Program-made: the position numbers and the translations under genes
Notes under the pieces: generated by a model
Seen by the model: only the letters and a program-made list of their open reading frames with translations
Database searches by the model: none
Told to the model about the DNA's origin: nothing
Shown: positions 1 to 11,429 of the stretch, in pieces
Position numbering within the stretch: position 1 is the first letter of the stretch
Layout of the letters: the number at the start of each line of letters is the position of its first letter
Assembly: GCA_023231475.1 (NCBI GenBank)
Contig: JALJEE010001494.1
Coordinates: 1-64,000 of the forward strand
Direction of reading: 5' to 3'
From: Seison nebaliae
Lineage: Eukaryota; Rotifera; Pararotatoria; Seisonacea; Seisonidae
Length of the DNA: 64,000 bases

Positions 1-627
1 AAAAATTTTTCAAATTTTTTTGCACTATCTTTAAGAGCTTGAATAGGGCTATTTTGCGATATCCACCTTTACGAAAGGTACTTCATAGGACAGAAGTTAT
101 GACCGGTTTTATAAAAACGTAAAAGTGTCCGATTACTTTAAGTTTCTACTGTATATTAATTATATAAGATTATTGTCAGAATGTTGAATCTTCATAATTT
201 ATGTTAGAAAAAATGAGTTTGACACTTACGTTATAATTATATAATTAAAATTATAATACGTTATTCTTATTATCCTCATACTATCGGTACATTGAGGATG
301 AACGTAAAAGTTGAATTATGCACTAAATCTCAAGCTTGATATTTCATTAAAAAGTAAAAAAAATTCCATTATAGAGATGACGGATAGAAAAGAATTGAAT
401 TATTTTTGTAAGAAAATTTCTTTTAAAATTTAGAAAGAAAGGAGTTGTTTGAGCCAAATATTTTAAATATTAATTTTGCTGTATTATCCCTTTTAGTTTC
501 AAATGGAGAGTATGAATGAAGAATAGTTAATGATTATGAGACGGGAATATACGTCGAAGTACGAGTTGATCATTAGGAAATTTTTTGTTTGCGTTGGACA
601 TCTTTCTTTCAATTTATTCGATTGGCA
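1..627. other. 5' flank of TRIM37-like gene, no gene seen
   Basis: AT-rich sequence with several homopolymer runs of A and T. I see no open frame with a recognisable product and no RNA gene. The part next to 628 should contain the promoter and 5' UTR of the downstream ligase gene, but no element can be assigned by eye. Confidence 0.5.
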
Positions 628-3465
628 ATGAACCAAGATGTAATCGAGATGTTGAGTGAGGTGGGAGAAGAGTCGAGAAATGATTCGAATAATCGACGAC
701 AGTCAATGATCGGTATCGATGAATTGTTGGAGTTGATGAAAGAGAAGTCGTTAGAACCATCGCAGAAAAGACGAAAGAAACCAACGAATAATTCGACCGT
801 CACAAAAATCAACTCTCAACCAGTCGATAATTTGGCTGGTGTTTTTCATTGTTTCATTTGTATGGAGATTTTGGTGGATGCTCATATCTGTCCAAGCTGC
901 TCCAAATTGTGTTGTTTCAGTTGTATTAAGCAATGGTTGACGTTAGAATCGAGTTGTCCTCATTGTCGTGCATATTTGATTATTGATGAATTCGTGAAAT
1001 GTCGATGGGCAGCAGATGTTACGAAAGAAATAAAATTGTTACAAAATTGCACGTCACAAGAAGAATGTGATGATGCCGATGATGAGAGAGAAGAAGATGA
1101 TGGAGATGAAGATGATAAAAGATCGGTGAATCATCCGACAGAAGAACGTTGTCACATTCATCCCGAATCATGTTTGACGGTTTTATGTTGTACGTGTATG
1201 AAAGCGATTTGTCATGAATGTGCATTGTTTGGAGAGGAACATCCCGATCATTATTTCAAACAATTGTCCGATGTTTATAAAAAGTGTGTGAAGGATATAC
1301 ATCAACATATCAAACCGTTAGAGATGAATATTGTAATGAAGAATTTGCATATTCAAGGTCTGAGTGAAACAGAAACCGATTTGTCATTAATGAAAATGGA
1401 ATATTCTTCACAATTGGAAGATGACGTAAATCATTTACGTGAAGAGATCGAACATGATTATAAAGAACGTGTTTCTGATTTGAGGAATTATATCGCCATG
1501 AAACGAGTAGAAATGGATAATTATTATAAAGCGAAATTCATCGGAGATATCGCTCTCTCAAAAATGACACGAACGGAATTATTGTCATATTATCGAATGA
1601 TCATTAATGTAATTGATAAACCGTCGGCGATTAAGGAAACGAAGAAAGCGAGAGATTTCCTCAATTGGTATCGTCCATCGAAAATCATTCCACAAATCGA
1701 AATGAAAACGTTGAAAATTAAAAAAGATTATGATATTTCTTTAAAGAGATGTACCTGGTTCGGTACCAGCACATTCGAAGTTGATGGAATTGTTTGGAAA
1801 TTGAAATGTCATATCAATTCGTTGGGATCTCATATTTCCGTTTATTTCCAATTGGTCAGTACTCCAAATAATAAAAGAATTGATGAAAATAATTATGAAT
1901 TATTTTTACAATTATATCGACCAACAACCAGCGATCATGATATGACGAATGATCAATTTACGAAACGATTCGCTCCCTCCTTTGAAATTGGAGAGCAGAA
2001 AGGATATGCTGAATTTATTTCTATGATAGAATTGATGAGTGGAAATTATTTCGATTCCAACAATTATTTCACATTGAAATTTGGTATTCGTGCAAAGAAT
2101 TATTATGTGAAATGTAAACAACAACAACTTTGTATAAATGAATTGATGAGTCGAAGTAAATTGTTCACAGAGATCTCTACCAATCAATTGACACGATCAC
2201 TATCGAACATAGAGAATAATGAGGAGAATAATCGATCATCATCTGAAAATTTACCAGTTCGAACGACATTGCGCGAAGAAGTGAATGACAATAATAATGC
2301 AAATTATCCGAAAATTGCACGAACATCATTTTCTGATACTTCCATTAATGTCAATAAATCATCAGATACGGTCATTGTTACTCCTCCTGCACTCTCACCA
2401 TTACCTATACCATCAACTAATTCGGAAATTGTTGAACCGAATGAACTGACGAACATTATAGGGAAAATGAGAATTCCTTCATCTCCCAAAATCATCACAC
2501 TTCCAGTAAAAGAAGAACAATCGAAAAATGAAATCGAAGTTAATGATTCGAACGAATATCAATGGTCTCAAGAACAACCGTTATCATTAGGATGGATTGA
2601 TTTATCAATCGATGATGAACAATTTCCAAGTGATACGAAAGATAAATCGACAAAATTTGAAAAAAAATCAGAAATCAGTTCAGGTTCCGATTTAGAGATA
2701 TTTATCGAGAAGATGAAAGCAAAATATCTTTCCACCACCTCGTTTACCACAACAACTACGTCAGATGATCAACGACTTTTATTCACATATGGTACGGCTT
2801 TAACGACCAGTAACTCTCAAACGAAATTGACGTCGTCATCAAATAGAAATTATTTCAATTCAACTTACGAGAATAATGATTTGATTCATGAGAATGAAAA
2901 AAGAAATTCTCTTGATGATCAAAATCTCAACAATACTAATAATAATAATAACAACAACAACAATAACGTCCATTCGTTGGATAATCGTTCGAAATGTTTA
3001 AATTTAACATCAGCAAATATCTCATTTAGTGATTGTTCCAGTTCCAATAATTCGACCATTTCTCTCAACAACGAAGAACAGAAGAATCGACTGGATGACA
3101 TTTCTCGATTGAAGCCAACGAGAAATTTAATAGATTCATATGCTAAACGACGACCACGATTCCATATCGCCAATAATAATAAGAAGAAAAAAAAAAAAGT
3201 TCTACTGTTAGAATTGGAAGTGTTAAGTGGATATGAGAATCATGGTGCTGAAATAGCACAGTCGGATAGTGAAGATAATTCAACGTCGTCCAATTCTTCC
3301 ACGAATGACAACGATATCAATGACGATTCATTTCATATGAGAGATGTATATAGCAGAAGTACAAGTGAAGACGACGAAGAAGAAGAAGAAGAAGATGACG
3401 ATGATGATGATGATGATGATGATGATGAAGACGACGAAGATGAAGAAGATAATCAGGAAGATTGA
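628..3465 (+). CDS. TRIM37: TRIM37-like RING/B-box/MATH E3 ubiquitin ligase
   Basis: A single-exon gene encoding 945 residues. The open frame reaches further upstream, but the first ATG is at 628. Domains in order: a RING finger from about Cys75 (CFIC) to Cys113 (CPHC); a B-box from about Cys175 (CHIH) to residue 211, rich in Cys and His; a coiled-coil region around 225-330; and a MATH/TRAF domain around 370-505, starting near the RCTWFG motif. The order RING, B-box, coiled coil, MATH is the hallmark of TRIM37, a ligase known in vertebrates for roles in centriole control, peroxisome biogenesis and histone H2A ubiquitination. The last 440 residues are low complexity: Ser/Thr/Asn-rich, one poly-Asn run and a very acidic Asp/Glu tail, which is also typical of the family in being acidic. 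RING zinc ligands look complete, so catalysis is likely. The family call is strong; the cellular role here is inferred. Confidence 0.9.
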   Translation: MNQDVIEMLSEVGEESRNDSNNRRQSMIGIDELLELMKEKSLEPSQKRRKKPTNNSTVTKINSQPVDNLAGVFHCFICMEILVDAHICPSCSKLCCFSCIKQWLTLESSCPHCRAYLIIDEFVKCRWAADVTKEIKLLQNCTSQEECDDADDEREEDDGDEDDKRSVNHPTEERCHIHPESCLTVLCCTCMKAICHECALFGEEHPDHYFKQLSDVYKKCVKDIHQHIKPLEMNIVMKNLHIQGLSETETDLSLMKMEYSSQLEDDVNHLREEIEHDYKERVSDLRNYIAMKRVEMDNYYKAKFIGDIALSKMTRTELLSYYRMIINVIDKPSAIKETKKARDFLNWYRPSKIIPQIEMKTLKIKKDYDISLKRCTWFGTSTFEVDGIVWKLKCHINSLGSHISVYFQLVSTPNNKRIDENNYELFLQLYRPTTSDHDMTNDQFTKRFAPSFEIGEQKGYAEFISMIELMSGNYFDSNNYFTLKFGIRAKNYYVKCKQQQLCINELMSRSKLFTEISTNQLTRSLSNIENNEENNRSSSENLPVRTTLREEVNDNNNANYPKIARTSFSDTSINVNKSSDTVIVTPPALSPLPIPSTNSEIVEPNELTNIIGKMRIPSSPKIITLPVKEEQSKNEIEVNDSNEYQWSQEQPLSLGWIDLSIDDEQFPSDTKDKSTKFEKKSEISSGSDLEIFIEKMKAKYLSTTSFTTTTTSDDQRLLFTYGTALTTSNSQTKLTSSSNRNYFNSTYENNDLIHENEKRNSLDDQNLNNTNNNNNNNNNNVHSLDNRSKCLNLTSANISFSDCSSSNNSTISLNNEEQKNRLDDISRLKPTRNLIDSYAKRRPRFHIANNNKKKKKKVLLLELEVLSGYENHGAEIAQSDSEDNSTSSNSSTNDNDINDDSFHMRDVYSRSTSEDDEEEEEEDDDDDDDDDDDEDDEDEEDNQED

Positions 3466-3808
3466 CAATTTTCAAACCTCAATTTTTTCATTTCAGAACA
3501 TCACATTCTTTCATTGAAAAAATCATTCAAAATTTATTCATAAAATGAATAATCACATTCTCACCATTTTTCAGAACAATAATCTCATTATTTTACATTA
3601 TAATTCAATTCTTTCATTTTTTCTATTCATTGATTTAAATTAAACAGATCCGTTTCAATTTCTCATTATAATTTAACTTTCTTCCACATTTCCTACCAAA
3701 ATTAATTGTTTGAAGGAAAATTCAAATTCTCTTATTATTCGATTAACAATTGTAGAATATATTACAATAATAACAATTATAACAATTCTATAAATCTGAT
3801 AATTAATT
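3466..3808. other. Intergenic, convergent 3' ends
   Basis: A short AT-rich spacer between the plus-strand TRIM37-like gene and the minus-strand membrane protein gene, whose stop codon is at 3809-3811. The two genes are tail to tail. No canonical AATAAA was found just after the TRIM37-like stop; an ATTAAA variant lies near 3637. Confidence 0.5.
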
Positions 3809-6800
3809 TTATCGATTTCGATTCATTCTTGTACGAACGAATCCTCGCGGAGTTCTCGTCGGTCTCGAGCTTAATGTTTTGTTATCTCTTCCGGGGAAGG
3901 GTGCATGACCAGTTGCAACGTTAATCGTTTCAGAAACGGACGTTCCCAATTGTGGTCTACTACGATGATCGATCGATCCAGTACCAGGAGTACTTCGATT
4001 GATAACGGCGCCCGGATTCCGACTTTTCCATAATTGTGACGGTAATCTAGGAGAAGCTTGTGTCGATTCTATTAAATTTTAAATATTTGAATTAAATTCA
4101 GAAAATTAAATTTTTGTAACGATCGAAATTTGTCATAGTTTCCACCGTTTCAGGGATGTCGTGAACTAATCGTTTGTTTAATGACGTTCGAGCAAATTGC
4201 GGTGCATGAGTCGGTGGAATTGATTTCGGTCTCGTCATATTTCCTTGTGAAGGTTTTTCTGTTGGTGATGTTCTTGTTCTAGCAAATCTTGGATCTGTTC
4301 CTCCAGTGATGTGAGTTCGTTTTCCAGACGGAACGGTTCGTCTTCCTGGTATTGGTTGACTATCGACAAACGTATCTGCAGCGGTTCGGATAGTTTTCGG
4401 TTCTTCGAATGGTAATAATGACTCCGGAAGATGATCTTTTGTATCTCGTCGACCTTCTTTCGATTTCTTCTTCGATGTTACAAGAGATGTAGACGATTTT
4501 TTAGTTATAGCAGATGACGATTTCATAGGTGTATTAGACGGTTTTGATGTTGAACTTCGTTGTCCAGTTGGCGGCATTTGTTCACGAGATGTCGTTTTTA
4601 TCGGACTGAGACCGGTAGAACCTCCCGGAACCATTGTGGATGATCTGGTGGTGGATTCGTTTGGTTCAAATGTCGGTTCGTTCATTTCCATCGCTATATT
4701 GCCAGTGTTGGTTTCTGGTGGTTGTTCTGATGAGACACTCACTTGATCTTGAATACCACCACGAGAACTTGTATGAATAATGGCTTGGCTACTTTTCTTC
4801 GCTGTTGATAGGACCTTCGATTTACTTTCGGTTGGTTGCAATTGCCCTACTGATTCCGATTTGGCCATTGGACTTGCTGATTCCGATTGCGGCATTGGAG
4901 TTGGTGATTCAGATCTGAAGGTTGATCGATCTGTTACTGACATTGTGCTATCTTCTTCACAATTTCTTGGTAAGAATTGATATAACTTCTTCACTTCATT
5001 ATCAGTTAAATCGTAGAAATTCGGTTTGGAACTATAAAGGAATTCGGAACAAACCGTCTGTATGGTTCTTCCCGACGGTAATTTCATATTAGCATTCCAG
5101 GCTTGTAGGAAAGCTTCTTCATTCTGTTGTTCTAAATTGAGAAATATTAAATTTCTCAGTTTCGTCGCTGAATAAAATTCAAATTCACTTTCTTCTTGAT
5201 TCATCAAATGTCCGTAAATTTTCCGCAATTCTCCCAATTTCATCGAATTGATTCTCTTCCAAGACGATTTACCTATTTCTGCAATCTGCTGGGGACTGAC
5301 AAACAACTTGTCCACTTCTCCCACTGACACTCCACAAAGTTCGGCAAATCTACGTATTGGTGTTTCTCCTCTAGGCATTTCTTTTAAACGACACGAAAAT
5401 TCCGTCGCCATATTCGTAACCGATTCCTTCCTAATATTTTTCAATTCCTTTTTCAATACTGCCATCGATTCCAATACATCATCCGAATTTGACGACCATT
5501 CAAGTTCTTTATCTAAATCTATTTTGTACATTCGACTACCGATTCCGTCCGCTCGAATAGTTTCGATATAACAACCATGTTGATCGTTTCCCATTGATTG
5601 GATGAGTTCCATATTCTCATAAACTCCATCCGAAGAGATATGAGGTGCATTATCATCATCTAATGCAATTTTTACATATGCTGCTTTTCCTAAATTTTGA
5701 GGTCGGTTCACGTTTTCAGATTTAGCGACTGATTGATGGTGAGATGATTGAGCAATAGTTGGATGGTGGGATGATTTTCCGACCGTTTGATGGTGAGATG
5801 ATTGAGCGATAGTTGGATGATGAGATGATTTTGCAACAGTTTGACGGAGAGATGATTTGGCGACTATTTGACGGTGAGATGATTGTGCGACTGATTGATG
5901 GTGAGATGATGGAGAAATTGATTGATGATGAGACGATTCAGCAATTGACTGATGATGAGACGATTCAGCATTTGGTAGATGATGAGATGATTGATAATGA
6001 ACAGACTTATCAGGAGTTTGCTGATGCATCACCATTGATGATTGTGCTATCGGTTGTTCCGCTGTTGATGGTGGTATTGGGTCAGAATTATGGCTTCTGA
6101 TTGTTTGTGACGCTGCATCATGGGGTATGTTTGACAGTTCTACCGGTTGTTCACGTGGCAGAAATTTACATTCATCAAATCTGGGTTGTGATGGTGGAGG
6201 TTCAACGTTCTTTTTACGTGTAAATGACGTTTTCAATTTACACAATCCTCGTAAAATCGCTTCTTGATCGAACGTATATTGATAAATTTGATATACGAGA
6301 ATTGCGAAAAATGCCAGACACACATTCACCCACGAACAAATACGATAAAGGAAATAAAGTGGCATCAATATAGGAACGTAACTCTTAAAGGGGAAAACCC
6401 AAGTCCATAAAAAAGATCCCACAAAACCGGCCATACTAGCACCAGGTGTAAAAAAGGGAAAAGATCGGGAACCTTCGTCATCTGATTCTTCAGATTCGGA
6501 CGGACATTTTGGACGAGTGAAAAATGCCGAACAAGTATCTTTACTACTCTGAGTTCGACGACATGGCGTAGCTGAAGGAAATAAGGGATTACTTTCTCTT
6601 TTACAACTCTCGACAGTATTCCTCAATTGTTTCACTTCTTTCATTAACACCTCCAACGGAACATTATCTCTCAATCTGATATTCGATTGTTTACAAATAT
6701 TTGCAGACATATTCTTCTTCATCTCCGCACACGTACTGGGTGGTGTTACTTTTTCACTTAACGATTTTTCACTTTTCACTGTTGACGGTTTTTTTTCCAC

Positions 6801-7271
6801 TTCTGTTGATACGCAAGCGTCACGCGTTGTATCTTCCGATGCTCCACAATCAGTACATTCGTACTCCACTAAATCACCAGTACATTGGACATCTTCCAGT
6901 ATCAATCGATCCGGACAAGTTCCATCAGCAAAATAGCCTTGGAACATTGCCGAGAAAGTTTTATTTTGTTTCGTTTCACTCGATATATCAACATCTTTTT
7001 TCTTATCTTTAAATTTCGCATATCGAAACAAATCTTTTCTAAAACTATAAATGGGACCCAGACCTTCAGTTTCAGCTTCCTGACCGTTTCGATCTACAGA
7101 TGCATAATTATTATTGAAGTTCGACAGTGTGTACGGATCAATGTTATTATTAGTTCTATTTTTAACTCTTTGCTCATCTTGCTTTGTTTTATGACGACGA
7201 TATCTAGAAGTCGAATCATTTCTCTTTAACAATTTTACATTTGTCCCTTTAACTGCTCTACGATGTGACAT
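3809..7271 (-). CDS. Unrecognised membrane protein with 9-residue tandem repeats
   Basis: I do not recognise this family. Two exons: 4121..7271 and 3809..4068, joined across a 52-base intron (GTTACA...AATAG) that keeps frame (phase 1) and adds 85 residues in the same Arg/Ser/Pro-rich style. The total is about 1136 residues from the ATG at 7271. Seen in the protein: a basic N-terminus; a Cys-rich patch near residue 120; two hydrophobic segments around 279-297 and 316-333 that could be a membrane hairpin; ten copies of a 9-residue repeat with core SSHHQS (genomic 5722-5991); a globular-looking block near residues 560-780; and a long Ser/Thr/Pro-rich, basic tail. The disordered flanks around a hairpin would suit a scaffold anchored to an internal membrane, but that is inference. 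The second exon is supported by frame and base composition only. Confidence 0.6.
5722..5991 (-). repeat. Ten 27-bp coding tandem repeats
   Basis: Exactly 270 bases made of ten 27-base units, each coding for 9 residues of the form SSHHQ(S/T)(V/I)A(K/Q/E). Units differ mainly at third positions and at a few residues, so the array is maintained in frame. It lies within exon 1 of the unrecognised membrane protein. On the plus strand it creates a spurious Asp/Glu-rich open frame, which I do not call a gene. Confidence 0.9.
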
Positions 7272-8340
7272 AGCAGTTAACGACAACGAAGTGGAGTGGA
7301 ATAAAAAATACGAAATTCAAATTAAGAAAAAATAAAAGTATTTGGTTTTCATTTGAACATCCACTCTTACATCGACTTCTATTTGATGTTTACTTCTATG
7401 ATTACTTCAATCTCTTCCACGCCTACCAAACTTTCGGAAATCCTCAAACTTAATTTCAAAAATTTCATTAAGATAAGTAGATAACACTTTAATTTCTCGT
7501 AATCATTATTTTGAGCCGAACTAAACAATTTATATAATGTTTTATGAACTACTCAAAGATTATATTTAGTAGGGTAGGAATTATACCTTGAAGAACTTTT
7601 ATCTTTTTCAGGAACTTTTAGAAAGGAGTTATCTTTTTTTCTTTTTAATTTACCTCGTGGGGATTCTATCAATATTTCATCCCTTATTTGATTTCTGAAA
7701 ATCTCATATTCTAAAGAAGAATGTCGTGATTTTTATTTTTCATTGCGCTACAGGGATTTGTACTTGATTCGGTGACGGTGATTACTAAACGGTGATTGCT
7801 CCTCTTTTACTTCAACCAATTTAGTTTTTTGCATTTTAAAGTAGTTTTGCAGAAAATAATATCATAAAAAAGTATATTTTCTGAAAGTATTTTTTCTCCT
7901 CTATCCAATACTGCCCATTCGTTACTAACGAATCGTTAGAAGATATTGTGAAGATATTTAGAATCACAGATCAAAAAAAATTCAAAAAAAAATTTTTTGT
8001 CTCTCTCTAAATTAAACTGCTTAAAGGGTTAAGGAATCTTCTTTTTTATAATTTGTATCCCTGGACGTTCGATATAAATAAAGATAATTTATGATCAAAA
8101 TTAAAAGGAAATGTATTAATTCAATTAAAAACTAACAGTAAGATAAACAAAAATTGAATAGGTGCAGGTTTTCTGAACAGGATCTTCATGAAGTTAGAAT
8201 AGTTTCGCTGTTGATGTTACCACCATTTAATGCGATTAAAGTACCATATCTTTATTAAAATGGTGATAGTTTAAACAGTTCCTAAAAATAAATTTGATAT
8301 TATTTTTACTTTCGTCTGGAGCTATTTCACCACCTTTTGC
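7272..8340. other. Intergenic, promoter side of membrane protein gene
   Basis: AT-rich and without a convincing open frame. The part near 7272 lies directly upstream of the minus-strand membrane protein and should hold its promoter. Nothing else recognisable was found. Confidence 0.4.
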
Positions 8341-8344
8341 CTGT

Positions 8345-8682
8345 TTTATAATGTTCAAATAGTTTTGAAATAGGACGTTAAATTGAAATATGAAAAGTTA
8401 GATAAAATTTAACTTCTTTAATTTCACTTCTGTTTATATCTGATGAGAACTTTAAATTTATAATGAATGGAATTAATTTAATAAAAATTAATTAATAAAG
8501 GATGGTGGATTAAACAACTTGATTCTTTAACTATTTTTGTAAATTCATTAATATTGGTATATATTTCTAGCTTTAAAATTTGTAATATTTAATTTATGTA
8601 ACTGTCGATTTTCAAACGAAACATCAAGATAAGAAGGATGGAGATAGAGTTAAACATGTAATTATACACGTCATTTATGATG
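8345..8682 (+). repeat. Copy 1 of a dispersed AT-rich repeat
   Basis: About 340 bases closely similar to 11860-12245 on the same strand. The best-conserved core begins at AGTTAGATAAAATTTAAC and continues through a TTATATCTGATGAGAAC block; another matching block near the end reads ATACACGTCATTTAT. The copy ends just where a reverse-transcriptase fragment begins at about 8683, so it may be part of, or the target for, that element. It is non-coding as far as I can see. Confidence 0.75.
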
Positions 8683-9531
8683 ATCAATGCGATCAACTCT
8701 TCAGGAAGTAACAAGGCCAACGACATAGACGGGATTTGTCCAAAACTCGTGCAATGTTGTGAAGAGAGACTGTCGCCGTTTCTTCTCGAAATCGTCAATC
8801 AAGCTTTCGACACAGGAGTGTTCCCCGTCGAATGGTTCCGCTTCAGAGCAATTCCATTGCTGAAGAAACCATCTAACGATACACACGAACTGAATTCTTA
8901 CCGTCCGATCTGCATTAGTCCATTCATGCTTCGTCTCATCGAGCGAATGGTACTCAACAGATACAGGACGAGTTTTTATTCCTCTCCTCATCAATTCCAG
9001 TACAGAGTTGCTGATCGCAGCGTCCATCCGATTCTTATCATATTCCACTCATTATTCTTCGAAGCTCGACCACAATACTCACAATTACACGCGTTGTTCC
9101 TCGATGCATCGAAAGCTTTCGATTCCACTGACGTGGTACCGGCTTTCTCCTCCATAGCAGCTAGGAACACACCGGATATAGTTTTGCGTTTTCTCCGTCA
9201 ATTATGTTTCTTTTCCACCGTGTCGCTATCATTCAATCATACTCTGGGAACTCCTTTCCTGGTCAACAATGGTGTCAGACAAGGTTCCATTCTGGGACCT
9301 ACCGAGACTACCGATCATATCCGAAATAAATTCGTCCGTGCATCATTCTCATTCGCAACACGATCGAAGTATTTTCCACTTCCAATCCGAATTCGTGTTT
9401 TCTCTTCACTTGTCCTCCCATTATATGGGAGTGCTGTTGGAATTGTCTCTTTTTGGGAATTTACAGATTTATTTATTTTTTTCTTTTCTCTCTTTCCTTC
9501 TTTAAATGAATAAATAAATAAATAAACATAA
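8677..9531 (+). mobile_element. Truncated non-LTR retrotransposon, reverse transcriptase fragment
   Basis: An open frame (8677..9513) encodes reverse-transcriptase blocks of a LINE: NKANDIDGICP, LNSYRPICIS, ALFLDASKAFDS and NNGVRQGSILGP. Right after GSILGP the protein jumps to a thumb-like segment (RIRVFSSLVLPLYG) that matches the region after the YADD box in the sister element at 12.8-14.2 kb. The catalytic YADD block is therefore deleted and this copy cannot encode an active enzyme. The endonuclease domain is also missing, so it is truncated at its 5' side. A short TAAA-type simple repeat at 9505-9530 looks like the 3' tail that many non-LTR elements carry. The first codons come from the adjoining repeat and are probably not element sequence. 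Confidence 0.85.
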
Positions 9532-9926
9532 ATTAAAAAGAAATTTAAAAATTATTATTAATAAATTTCTTGCTCATTCTAGCATTATGAAACCGTAATA
9601 TGAGACAGAATTCACATATTGATGATAATGCGACAAACTTTATTCAATAAACTTAAACGTCAATCACATTTTCATAACTTGATCCACAAAAAATATTACA
9701 TAAGGCAACTGTGTCTTATTAGATATTTGATAAATAATAGTGAGAAAATTTATCAATTTTACAAAATGAGATAAACTTATTTAAACATTCACTTTCGTTC
9801 ATTAATATAATATCAACAAAAATTAATTTTTTTATTCAATTTAAAAAAAATAGAATTTGTTTGATATTAAGCTTCGAAGATCTAAATAATAAAGTTTTTG
9901 ATTAAAAATATCATCAGAAGTGAAAG
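9532..9926. other. 5' flank of NitFhit gene
   Basis: AT-rich spacer of about 395 bases between the retrotransposon tail and the ATG of the NitFhit gene. It must contain the promoter and 5' UTR of that gene; I see no distinct element. Confidence 0.4.
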
Positions 9927-11282
9927 ATGTCGATGAAATTAACCGTGGCAATTTGCCAATTGAAATGTTTAAAGAATAAATGGAAGAACATAGAGAAGGT
10001 GACAGGAATGATCGGAAGAATCATGAAAGATAATTCTAAAGTCAAATTAATTTGTTTACCAGAGGCAGTTGATGTGTTTGATATTGAAAAGGAGAAATTG
10101 ATTAATGAGGCAATTAAATGGCCGTTCGATTTGAAAGAGAGAAATATGTTGACGGAATGTATGGAATTAGCGAAAAAGTATCAAGTGCAAATTTCAATTG
10201 GGAGTTGTCATGTCCATCGAAAAGAAGAGAAGAAAATTCGAAATACTCATATTCTTATAAATGATGATGGTGAAATAATCGATATGTATGATAAAATACA
10301 TCTCTTTCAAATCTGTCAGAAGAATGGAATTGAAATAAATGAAAATAATTGGACGATCAATGGAACAAAATTGAAATCATCAAAAATATCAAACGGTTTC
10401 ACTTTCGGATATGGAATTTGTTTCGATGTTCGATTTCCGTTAATGGCCGATCGTTTACGACGAGAGAGAAATGTTGATATTTTGACATATCCAAGTGCAT
10501 TTACCAGACGAACTGGTGAAGATCATTGGAATGTTTTATTGAGATGTCGAGCAATTGAAAATCAATGTTATGTTATAGCTGCAACACAATATAATCAAAA
10601 TTTAAATAGTACTTATGGTCATTCGATGGTAATTGATCCATGGGGTCGAATATTAATCGATTTGAAAAAAGAAGAAGATATTTATGGAATTTGTGAATTA
10701 GATAAAACTTTAATAGAAGAATTAAGAAATTCTCTACCAATTACTAATGTTCGAAATGAATTAAATGATTTTTATGATAACAAACCATCACTCATCAATC
10801 CGATAAATTGGGATACTAAACAAATATATTTTAGTTCAAAAATTTTAGTTCCATCAAATCAAATTTTTTGTAGAACAAAATTGTCTTTTGCTTTCGTTAA
10901 CATCCGTCCATTACTCCCTTATCATATTTTAATTTCTCCTTTAAGAAATGATGTGAAAAGATTCACCAATTTAACCAGTAAAGAAAATGAAGATATTTTC
11001 CAATTAAGTCAAATTATTTGTAAGAAATTCGAACAGAATTTACACAGTGATTCCTTCACCATCGCCATTCAAGATGGTGAAGCAGCTGGACAATCTGTAA
11101 GTCATGTCCATATTCATTTAATCCCTCGTATCTTCAATGATTTGGAGAACAATGATGATATTTATAAGGAATTGAATCGTGATATGGAAAGAAGTTTATC
11201 CGAAGAAAGAAATAATCGTTCTCTTGCAGAAATGGAGAATGAAGCAGTTTATTTGAGGAATATTATCTATGCACCACAATAA
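9927..11282 (+). CDS. NitFhit: NitFhit: nitrilase-like domain fused to Fhit
   Basis: A single-exon, 451-residue protein starting at the ATG at 9927. Residues 1 to about 285 form a Nit1-type nitrilase-superfamily domain with the Glu-Lys-Cys triad visible as E46 (LPEAVD), K123 (YDKIHLF) and C165 (GICFDVRFP). Residues from about 300 to the end form an Fhit domain, a HIT-family diadenosine polyphosphate hydrolase, with the histidine triad H393-V-H395-I-H397. Both active sites look intact. Fused NitFhit is known in Drosophila and Caenorhabditis, where vertebrates have two separate genes; Nit1-type enzymes repair deaminated glutathione and Fhit cleaves Ap3A. The C-terminal residue next to the conserved Arg-Phe-Pro is Leu where many Nit proteins have Glu. 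The gene is flanked on both sides by retrotransposon debris yet remains open throughout. Confidence 0.93.
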   Translation: MSMKLTVAICQLKCLKNKWKNIEKVTGMIGRIMKDNSKVKLICLPEAVDVFDIEKEKLINEAIKWPFDLKERNMLTECMELAKKYQVQISIGSCHVHRKEEKKIRNTHILINDDGEIIDMYDKIHLFQICQKNGIEINENNWTINGTKLKSSKISNGFTFGYGICFDVRFPLMADRLRRERNVDILTYPSAFTRRTGEDHWNVLLRCRAIENQCYVIAATQYNQNLNSTYGHSMVIDPWGRILIDLKKEEDIYGICELDKTLIEELRNSLPITNVRNELNDFYDNKPSLINPINWDTKQIYFSSKILVPSNQIFCRTKLSFAFVNIRPLLPYHILISPLRNDVKRFTNLTSKENEDIFQLSQIICKKFEQNLHSDSFTIAIQDGEAAGQSVSHVHIHLIPRIFNDLENNDDIYKELNRDMERSLSEERNNRSLAEMENEAVYLRNIIYAPQ

Positions 11283-11283
11283 A
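11278..11283 (+). terminator. AATAAA overlapping the NitFhit stop codon
   Basis: The stop TAA (11280-11282) is embedded in the hexamer AATAAA. If used, the 3' UTR would be only some tens of bases. Other signals downstream cannot be excluded. Confidence 0.35.
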
Positions 11284-11429
11284 TATTTCTTGTTTCTAAA
11301 ATTATATAATTTATTTTTTAAAAAAAATTTTACGATAATTAATTACGATAAGATTAATTTAAATTTGATATCAATAATATTTTTATTTTGTATAAATTGG
11401 AATTTAAATAGTTTGAACATGTTATGTTC

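Noticed and set aside
5813-6100. Plus-strand open frame with Asp/Glu/Met repeats
   Set aside because: It is the antisense reading of the ten 27-bp repeats in the membrane protein gene; the minus-strand frame is far longer and has sensible composition.
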